Source: an uncultured Ellagibacter sp. (GTDB lineage Bacteria; Actinomycetota; Coriobacteriia; Coriobacteriales; Eggerthellaceae). Taken from it: a stretch of DNA of 14,971 nt. Within the stretch, counting starts at the first letter, position 1. Each line of letters opens with the position of its first letter. This document shows, one piece after another, positions 7,576-12,571 of the stretch. Both the position numbers and the translations under genes were made by a program. The notes under the pieces are model-generated. The model was not told where the DNA came from, searched no databases, and was given only the letters and a program-made list of their open reading frames with translations. The DNA is taken from positions 1 to 14,971 of the forward strand of contig NZ_CAKUAL010000053.1 in the NCBI RefSeq assembly GCF_934636505.1, given 5' to 3'.

Positions 7576-8451
7576 ATGGTATGGAATTGGATGATTGCAC
7601 TGTATCTGTTCTTGGCAGGTATGGGCGCCGGCGCATTCGTGCTCTCCGGCATCGCGGGCATGGCGAAGAAGCCCTGCCCGAAAATCAAGACGATCGGCTT
7701 TATCGCAGGCCCGGTCTGCGTGGCCGTAGGCACCCTGCTTCTAGTCATCGATGCGCATGCGGGACTGATGAACCCGCTGAGATTCTTCTACCTCGTAAGC
7801 AACCTGGGGTCGGTCATGGCCTGGGGCGTCATCATCTTGACGCTGTTCATCGTGGTAGCGGCGATTGACGCGATCATCATGATCGTGAAGAAGTCAACTC
7901 CGCGCGCGCTCGACATCATCGGCATGATCTTGGCTGTGTGCGTCGCCGCCTACACCGGCGTGCTTTTGGGCGACGCGTCCGTCGCGTTCCCCCTGTGGCA
8001 CCCGATCATCCTGCCGATCCTCTTCCTGGTATCGGCAGCTTCGACCGGATTCGCGCTCGTCTTGGTCATCGCGCATGGGAAGGCTCATGACGAGATCGCG
8101 AACATCGGCTTTACCGTGAAGTCCGGCATGGTCCTGCCGGTGCTCGAAGCGCTCCTCGTGATCGCGCTTCTCGGCACGGTGGCCATCACGGGCGGCTCGG
8201 CTGCGGCAGCGGCGAAAGCCTCGGTCGCGAACCTGCTCACCGGCAGCTACGCGTTGGCATTCTGGGTCCTGTTTGTCATCGTCGGGCTTGCGTTCCCGTT
8301 CGTGCAGGCACTCCACAAGTCGATGCAGGAGAAGAAATCGCTCATGCAGCAGCCTGGACTCACGATCGCAGGTGAGGTCGGGGTCCTGATCGGCGGCTTC
8401 ATGTTGCGCTACCTGATCGTCATGGCGGCAATCACCGTAGCCCTGGGATAG
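7576..8451 (+). CDS. NrfD/PsrC-type membrane anchor, quinol-oxidising subunit
   Basis: The 291-residue protein is hydrophobic throughout, with about eight membrane segments, and fits the NrfD/PsrC/TtrC family. Recognisable features are the glycine-rich first helix (LFLAGMGAGAFVLSG), the YTGVLLGD stretch at the end of a central helix, and the C-terminal GGFMLRYLIVMAA segment typical of NrfD proteins. It carries no haem or Fe-S motif. It would take electrons from menaquinol and pass them to the ferredoxin subunit. Its ribosome site (GAGGGG, 7561-7566) sits in the last codons of the upstream gene, six bases before the ATG counted from that stop, so the two are translationally linked. At 291 residues it is shorter than TtrC (about 340) and closer to the compact NrfD-like anchors. 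Confidence 0.93.
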   Translation: MVWNWMIALYLFLAGMGAGAFVLSGIAGMAKKPCPKIKTIGFIAGPVCVAVGTLLLVIDAHAGLMNPLRFFYLVSNLGSVMAWGVIILTLFIVVAAIDAIIMIVKKSTPRALDIIGMILAVCVAAYTGVLLGDASVAFPLWHPIILPILFLVSAASTGFALVLVIAHGKAHDEIANIGFTVKSGMVLPVLEALLVIALLGTVAITGGSAAAAAKASVANLLTGSYALAFWVLFVIVGLAFPFVQALHKSMQEKKSLMQQPGLTIAGEVGVLIGGFMLRYLIVMAAITVALG

Positions 8452-8466
8452 TTTGCCCACCCTCCG

Positions 8467-8492
8467 CCGCGGGGCTCCCCTGAGCCCCGCGG
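8467..8492 (+). terminator. Perfect 11-bp GC hairpin between anchor and chaperone genes
   Basis: Arms CCGCGGGGCTC (8467-8477) and 8482-8492 pair perfectly around a CCCT loop. Only TTCGGTATAAG follows, so termination would be partial. The likely effect is to protect the 3' end of the structural-subunit mRNA and lower expression of the chaperone gene, which starts 33 bases later. Confidence 0.55.
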
Positions 8493-8525
8493 TTCGGTAT
8501 AAGTGTTCAGCAGAAAGGTTGCATC

Positions 8526-9200
8526 ATGAGCATCGATTCCCAGGCCCTCGCTGCCACAAGCCAAGCATCCCGCGGCATGAGCACCGTCTACGAAGCAGTT
8601 GCAGAAGCGCTGCTCAATATCCCCAGCTCCACCGTCATCGCCGACCTCGATCGTGTCGCCTCCGCCATGGGAGACGATCGGTTCGCAGGCGTCGAGGCAT
8701 CGGCTGATTTAGAGCAACGCTTCTACAATCGCTTCTTCATCTCATCGAGCGCTTACCATATTGCCTGGTCGGAAAGTAGTGTCTGGAACTCGGGCGTCGT
8801 GGATGAGAAAATCGAGTACGCAAGCCCCGTCCCTTCGCGCAAAGCGCATGTCATCGCCTGCTACGAGGAGGCGGGCTTTAACTACCGCAAGCTCACAGGC
8901 TACGAGATCGCAGTATCGACGCTATCTCCCGACGCTTTCGCAAGCGAGCTGGCGTTCATGTCCTATCTCCACGATGGCGCCGCCCGTGCAGCAGAGGCAG
9001 GCGACTCCACATCGGCGCAGGCGAACCTCCACTTGGCGAAACAGTTCCTCGAGCAGCATCTTTCCCGTTGGGCATCGCGCCTCGCCGAGATGGCCGCCGT
9101 TGCGGGCGACGACTTCTACGCCCGCATCGCCGCCTTCGCCGCGGACGTCGTAGCTCTCGACCTTCAGCAGCTTAAGGAAGTCGAAAGCACGCTAAGATAG
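8526..9200 (+). CDS. TorD/DmsD-type molybdoenzyme maturation chaperone
   Basis: This 224-residue, largely helical cytoplasmic protein fits the TorD family (PF02613). Visible marks are an early helix with YNRFF (67-71), the ELAFMSYLHDG helix (141-151) and the diagnostic FLEQHLSRW (174-182). Such chaperones bind the Tat signal of a partner molybdoenzyme, hold it until cofactor insertion, and prevent premature export. The obvious client is the Sec-containing subunit at 3833-6937, last-gene position being common for these chaperones. AGAAAGG at 8512-8518 supports the start. An internal ATG at residue 18 is possible but has no ribosome site as good. The gene ends in TAG before a shared terminator region. 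Confidence 0.9.
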   Translation: MSIDSQALAATSQASRGMSTVYEAVAEALLNIPSSTVIADLDRVASAMGDDRFAGVEASADLEQRFYNRFFISSSAYHIAWSESSVWNSGVVDEKIEYASPVPSRKAHVIACYEEAGFNYRKLTGYEIAVSTLSPDAFASELAFMSYLHDGAARAAEAGDSTSAQANLHLAKQFLEQHLSRWASRLAEMAAVAGDDFYARIAAFAADVVALDLQQLKEVESTLR

Positions 9201-9230
9201 CGGCGCGCGCGCCAGCAATCCCCTTCCCTG

Positions 9231-9263
9231 AAAACAAAGAAGCCGAGGGATTCCTCGGCTTCT
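9231..9263 (-). terminator. Terminator of infC-rpmI-rplT, possibly bidirectional
   Basis: An 11-bp perfect stem (9238-9248 with 9253-9263, loop GATT) lies between convergent genes. On the minus strand it is followed by TTGTTTTC, a good U-tract, about 32 bases after the rplT stop. On the plus strand it follows the chaperone gene but lacks a T-run, so it would be weaker in that direction. Confidence 0.85.
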
Positions 9264-9295
9264 CAGTGATTGCGATATGAACGCGTAAACTGGGC

Positions 9296-9649
9296 TTACA
9301 GGGCCTTCTTGGCAACCTCGACCACAGCGGTGAAGGCGGCAGGGTCGTTCACAGCCATGTCAGCGAGCACCTTGCGGTCGAGCTCGACGCCGGCCTTCTT
9401 GAGACCGTTCATGAACACGGAGTAGGACAGGCCGTTGATGCGGGCAGCAGCGTTGATGCGGGTGATCCAGAGGCGACGGATGTTGCGCTTCTTGTTGCGA
9501 CGGTCGCGATACATGTACTGGAGCGAATGCTGGACCTGCTGCTTCGCTGCACGGTAAGAACGGGACTTCGCGCCGTAGTAACCCTTTGCACGGCTGAGAA
9601 CGGTGCGGCGCTTTTTGCGGGCGTGGATAGAACGCTTGATGCGTGCCAT
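9296..9649 (-). CDS. rplT: 50S ribosomal protein L20
   Basis: The 117-residue, very basic protein has the hallmark L20 N-terminus (ARIKRSIHARKKRRT), the AKGYYGAKSRSYRAAKQQV segment and RRNKKRNIRRLWITRINAA. L20 binds 23S rRNA early in large-subunit assembly and, in several bacteria, represses its own operon. It is last in infC-rpmI-rplT, 31 bases after rpmI, with AAGGAGAT just upstream of the ATG. Length and order are standard and nothing is unusual. Confidence 0.99.
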   Translation of the reverse strand: MARIKRSIHARKKRRTVLSRAKGYYGAKSRSYRAAKQQVQHSLQYMYRDRRNKKRNIRRLWITRINAAARINGLSYSVFMNGLKKAGVELDRKVLADMAVNDPAAFTAVVEVAKKAL

Positions 9650-9680
9650 AGTATTATCTCCTTAAAGAACTGAAAACGAA

Positions 9681-9878
9681 CTAGCGGATGCCGAGATTGC
9701 GGCCGACGACCTTGGAGTCTGCCTTGGAGAGCTCGGTCTCGTTGCGGAAGTTGCGCTTGCGCTTCTGGCTCTTCTTGGTGAGGATGTGGCTCTTGAAAGC
9801 CTTCGCACGCATGATCTTGCCGGAACCGGTGACGCGGAAACGCTTGGCGGTACCGCGGTGGGTTTTCATCTTAGGCAT
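9681..9878 (-). CDS. rpmI: 50S ribosomal protein L35
   Basis: The 65-residue basic protein begins MPKMKTHRGTAKRFRVTGSG and has the HILTKKSQKRKRNFR segment, both diagnostic of L35. It is a small component of the large subunit. The A of its ATG is the last base of the infC TAA (a TAATG junction), so translation is coupled; AAAGGA inside the end of infC is the ribosome site. Confidence 0.99.
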   Translation of the reverse strand: MPKMKTHRGTAKRFRVTGSGKIMRAKAFKSHILTKKSQKRKRNFRNETELSKADSKVVGRNLGIR

Positions 9879-10453
9879 TATTCGTCCTTTCCTTCTGCTT
9901 TCTTGTTGGTCTCTTTTTTCTTCTTCGCCGCACCGGGCAAAGGAGCGATGAGCATGTGCATGTTGCGCCCTTCCATCTTGGGCTGGTTCTCGACGACTGC
10001 AACATCTTTGAGGTCGTCAGCCAAACGCTCGAGAATGGAAAGACCCTGTTCGGGGTGAGCCATTTCGCGACCGCGGAACATGATGGTGATCTTCACCTTG
10101 TTCCCCGCGTCCAAGAAGCGAAGCACGTGCTTCTTCTTGGTGGTGTAGTCGCCCACGTCGATCTTCGGGCGGAACTTCATTTCCTTGGTCTCGATCTTGC
10201 TCTGGTTCTTGCGAGCCTGCTTTGCCTTGATGGCCTGGTCGTATTTGAACTTTCCATAGTCCATAATGCGGCAGACCGGCGGCTCGGCGTTCGGGGCGAT
10301 CTCGACCAAGTCGAGATTCTGGTCATCCGCGACGCGCTGAGCTTGCGCCACCGTGTAGATTCCCAGCTGCGCTCCGTCAAAGCCGATCAGACGGCATTCA
10401 CGTGCAGTGATCTCGTCATTGAGCCGTGGCTCCTGAGCAGCTATCGCGCTCAC
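9878..10453 (-). CDS. infC: Translation initiation factor IF-3
   Basis: From the GTG at 10453 this encodes 191 residues, close to the usual 170-200. The N-terminal domain starts EPRLNDEI, followed by the linker DYGKFKYDQAIKAKQARKNQ and a C-terminal domain with KITIMFRGREMAHPEQG and an alkaline tail. IF-3 binds the 30S subunit, blocks premature 50S joining and checks the start codon. An upstream in-frame GTG at 10498 gives 206 residues but lies inside a terminator hairpin, and its extra residues (PAGFLL) are only a translation of that hairpin and its U-tract. The start at 10453 is preceded by an AGAGGAAGG-type ribosome site. A non-AUG start is typical of infC, where IF-3 autoregulates by discriminating against weak starts; here that is an inference. 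Confidence 0.96.
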   Translation of the reverse strand: MSAIAAQEPRLNDEITARECRLIGFDGAQLGIYTVAQAQRVADDQNLDLVEIAPNAEPPVCRIMDYGKFKYDQAIKAKQARKNQSKIETKEMKFRPKIDVGDYTTKKKHVLRFLDAGNKVKITIMFRGREMAHPEQGLSILERLADDLKDVAVVENQPKMEGRNMHMLIAPLPGAAKKKKETNKKAEGKDE

Positions 10454-10610
10454 CTTCCTTCCTCTTGCGCTTGTGCGCAACAAAAAACCCGCAGGCACGG
10501 CCGCGGGTTTCGCAATTCAAGGATGTGCGCAAAGCACGTTATTGAAGCGACCCATCAGCAGCCGAAGCGCCGAAACAGGTGGAGAGCTTTCGCCCTCGCT
10601 TGAATACAGC
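10454..10610 (-). promoter_or_regulatory. infC leader RNA
   Basis: From the predicted start near 10610 to the GTG there are about 157 nt of untranslated leader. It contains several short GC-rich self-complementary stretches (for example around TTTCGGCGCTTCGGCTG) and ends in the attenuator hairpin. In Bacillus the equivalent leader lets L20 control infC-rpmI-rplT by premature termination; this leader has the right place and architecture for a similar mechanism. I could not confirm an L20-binding fold by eye. Confidence 0.6.
10482..10510 (-). terminator. Attenuator hairpin just upstream of infC
   Basis: On the minus strand an 8-bp stem (10510-10503 with 10492-10485), with a further possible GGC/GCC pairing inside the loop, is followed by six T residues (10487-10482). 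It stands 28 bases before the infC start and after the infC promoter, so it can only act as an attenuator of this operon. Confidence 0.85.
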
Positions 10611-10616
10611 CATTAC

Positions 10617-10645
10617 AGTATAGAGCCCTCGCGCGGCAAACGCAA
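10617..10645 (-). promoter_or_regulatory. Sigma-70-type promoter of infC-rpmI-rplT
   Basis: On the minus strand TTGCGT (10645-10640) and TATACT (10622-10617) are separated by exactly 17 bases. The -35 lies inside the hairpin that follows the upstream membrane-protein gene. No other gene lies between this promoter and infC. Confidence 0.75.
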
Positions 10646-10651
10646 GGGCTC
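10623..10651 (-). terminator. Hairpin after the large single-pass membrane protein gene
   Basis: Arms GAGCCCTTGCG (10651-10641) and 10633-10623 pair over 11 bp with one G-T, loop TTTGCCG, nine bases after the TAA stop. The following TATACT is a poor U-tract and is itself the -10 of infC, so termination may be partial. The stem contains most of the infC -35 region. Confidence 0.6.
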
Positions 10652-10660
10652 ATTTGCTAT

Positions 10661-11965
10661 TTATGCATTGATGTACACATAAATGATGCGGATCGTGTCG
10701 GCGAGGTTGCCCGAGGCGTTCGCCACCGAGTAGTCATAGGAAAGGACTGCCGACCACGTATGGGAGACGCCGTTGATATCGATGTCACCCGAGAACGGGC
10801 AATATTCCTTCACCAGCGTGGTTCCGTCCGACGCGTAGGTGGAATACTCCGTCTTGTCGGCTGGAAGCGACACCGTGCCCGCAGGAACGGATATGCCCGC
10901 CTCCTGAAGCGTCTTCTCGATAATCGACTCGTTTTTCACCGCGTCCGAGAACGAGAGCGTGCCGTAGCCGAGCGACGCCGTGCCGGCGGAATAGCCCGCC
11001 TGAACGACCGCCCCATCCTCGTCGAGGCCCAGATACAACGTCGGCGTGCCCGTGCGCGTGTCGGCAGGCTCGTCGGTCAAGGCCACGCGAACTTCGGTCT
11101 TGATGGGGTTGCCCTCCTCGTTGACCTCGTTCGACACGGTAACCTGAGCGCCGCGCCCAACCTTGGCGAGCGCATCGTCTTGCGTGCAGCCCAAAAGCTC
11201 GGTCAAGTTCGGCGCGCTCGTCTTCTTCACGGTCGACGTAGCGTCGTTGCCTTCGCTTCCCGCCTGCAGCGAGCTCGTATCCTGGTTCGATTGCTGCTGC
11301 TGGGTCTGCTGGTAGGCGGCCGTCTGCGCGGTTTGGAACAGGCGGACGGCAAAGTACCCGCCGGCTGCAAGCAGAAGCACGAGCAGTACCACGACCACGA
11401 TGAGAATGCGGCGCATGCGGCGCGATTTACGCATGTAGGAGGGGATTTCCTCCTTCGCGGCGGAGGAGTGGCGCCCGCGCGCGGGAGCGGGGTCGGCGGG
11501 AACGTCGGGGTCGAACGCCGAGGGCTCGACCACAGGCTCGAGGCTCTCGAGCGCATCGGGATATTCGTCCTCGTCGTCGCCTTTGTAGCTGAAGCCGCCC
11601 GCATGTGCCCCCTGGGAAGAGCCGCGCGCTTCGCCTGTGGCATAGGCGTTGCCGGCGTCAAGCGGCGCGCCCGCATCGGAGGAGCCGTCCTGCGCGTCCC
11701 ACCCATCGGCTGCGTAGGCGTCATCGCCCGCGATCGGGGCGAAGCGGTCTGTCCTCCCCGGCCTATCGTCCGCGAAGGCGTCTTCCTCGAAGGCAATCTC
11801 GCCCTCCTCGCCGGAATAGGCGTGCCGGCCCCCTTCCGACCAGCCGTCATCGCCTATGGGCGCGAACGCCTGGGTCAATCCGATGTCGTTCGAGCGATCG
11901 ACCTCGCCCTTGCGCATCGCCTGATCGTCTCTGCCTTCTGTTGCTTTTCCAGTGTGTTTCGGCAT
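10661..11965 (-). CDS. Single-pass membrane protein with acidic N-terminal region, function unknown
   Basis: From the ATG at 11965 it encodes 434 residues. Residues 1-180 are low-complexity, acidic and Ala/Gly/Asp-rich, with a repeated QAFAPIGDD / RFAPIAGDD motif near 33 and 74. A basic patch (YMRKSRRMRR) precedes one membrane helix at about 186-206. A Gln/Thr-rich linker follows, then a folded outer domain of about 200 residues with a segment (NLTELLGCTQDDALAKVG) faintly like a PASTA repeat. Topology is likely N-in, C-out. An in-frame TTG at 11980 gives five more residues, but GAAAGG (11978-11973) is properly spaced only for the ATG. It lies 39 bases after another single-pass protein gene, probably the same transcript. 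I do not recognise the family; a lineage-specific envelope protein is a guess. Confidence 0.82.
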   Translation of the reverse strand: MPKHTGKATEGRDDQAMRKGEVDRSNDIGLTQAFAPIGDDGWSEGGRHAYSGEEGEIAFEEDAFADDRPGRTDRFAPIAGDDAYAADGWDAQDGSSDAGAPLDAGNAYATGEARGSSQGAHAGGFSYKGDDEDEYPDALESLEPVVEPSAFDPDVPADPAPARGRHSSAAKEEIPSYMRKSRRMRRILIVVVVLLVLLLAAGGYFAVRLFQTAQTAAYQQTQQQQSNQDTSSLQAGSEGNDATSTVKKTSAPNLTELLGCTQDDALAKVGRGAQVTVSNEVNEEGNPIKTEVRVALTDEPADTRTGTPTLYLGLDEDGAVVQAGYSAGTASLGYGTLSFSDAVKNESIIEKTLQEAGISVPAGTVSLPADKTEYSTYASDGTTLVKEYCPFSGDIDINGVSHTWSAVLSYDYSVANASGNLADTIRIIYVYINA

Positions 11966-12004
11966 TGCGATACCTTTCAATCTCTTCGCAGGTCACAGGC
12001 CCTT

Positions 12005-12418
12005 CTAGCCCATGAACGCCACGTAGTACACGATGAATGCGACGATTCCTATCAGGGCCACCGCAATGATGCCCTTCTGCATGCCGGACATCTTGGTGCC
12101 CTCGAGGTCTTCAAGCGTCGTCTCCTCGTAACCCTTGCGAGCGGGGGCTGACGCCTTTGCGGGCTTGTCAGCCTTCGCGGCGCGCTCGGAGGCGGGGGTG
12201 GAAGCTCGCGATGGGGGCTCGCTTGAGCCTTCCCCACCGTCGACCGCAGTCGCCTCGGTCGCCGCTGCGCGCGCCGCCGCCTCGTCTCCTGCTGGCTGCG
12301 CTGCGGGCTCGCCTTCCCCATAGCTGCGAGAACGGGGAGTGCCCGCTTCAATCACAACATCGTCCTCGTCGTCGGACGCAACGCTGATATGCGAGAATTT
12401 TTGGGCGTCTCCAGTCAC
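12005..12418 (-). CDS. Small tail-anchored protein, function unknown
   Basis: This 137-residue protein has a long disordered Ala/Glu/Pro-rich region (residues 1-95), a short charged segment (GYEETTLEDLEGTKMSGMQKG) and a single hydrophobic helix at the extreme C-terminus (about 115-135), so it should be tail-anchored with its bulk in the cytoplasm. It starts at GTG 12418, with AAAGGATAGGG just upstream; no ATG start fits. A TATAAT lies about 30 bases above the start. It heads a probable two-gene unit with the larger single-pass protein. I do not recognise it, and the low complexity makes homology hard to judge. Reading frame and codon use look genuine. Confidence 0.75.
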   Translation of the reverse strand: MTGDAQKFSHISVASDDEDDVVIEAGTPRSRSYGEGEPAAQPAGDEAAARAAATEATAVDGGEGSSEPPSRASTPASERAAKADKPAKASAPARKGYEETTLEDLEGTKMSGMQKGIIAVALIGIVAFIVYYVAFMG

Positions 12419-12447
12419 GGCCCTATCCTTTCCGTCGTCTTCGCACG

Positions 12448-12453
12448 ATTATA
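12448..12453 (-). promoter_or_regulatory. -10 element for the two membrane-protein genes
   Basis: A consensus TATAAT on the minus strand (12453-12448) is placed so that transcription would start about 22 bases before the GTG at 12418. I see no acceptable -35 at 16-18 bp. The surrounding 153-bp gap to the divergent peptidase gene must also hold that gene's promoter, where only a weak GACAAT (12528-12533) stands out. Confidence 0.5.
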
Positions 12454-12571
12454 GATGATTGGTCCAAGCCGTTGCGTCTTCCCTGCGATATATCCACGTT
12501 GCCCCCAGGCGGCGGGGCGCGTTGTGCGACAATAGGAGGCGAACGAGAAGCCCTTCCGAGAAAGACGTCCT

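Noticed and set aside
10760..12151. 463-residue plus-strand ORF opposite the membrane-protein genes
   Set aside because: Arg/Val/Gly-rich antisense shadow spanning two minus-strand genes and their junction, without a ribosome site.
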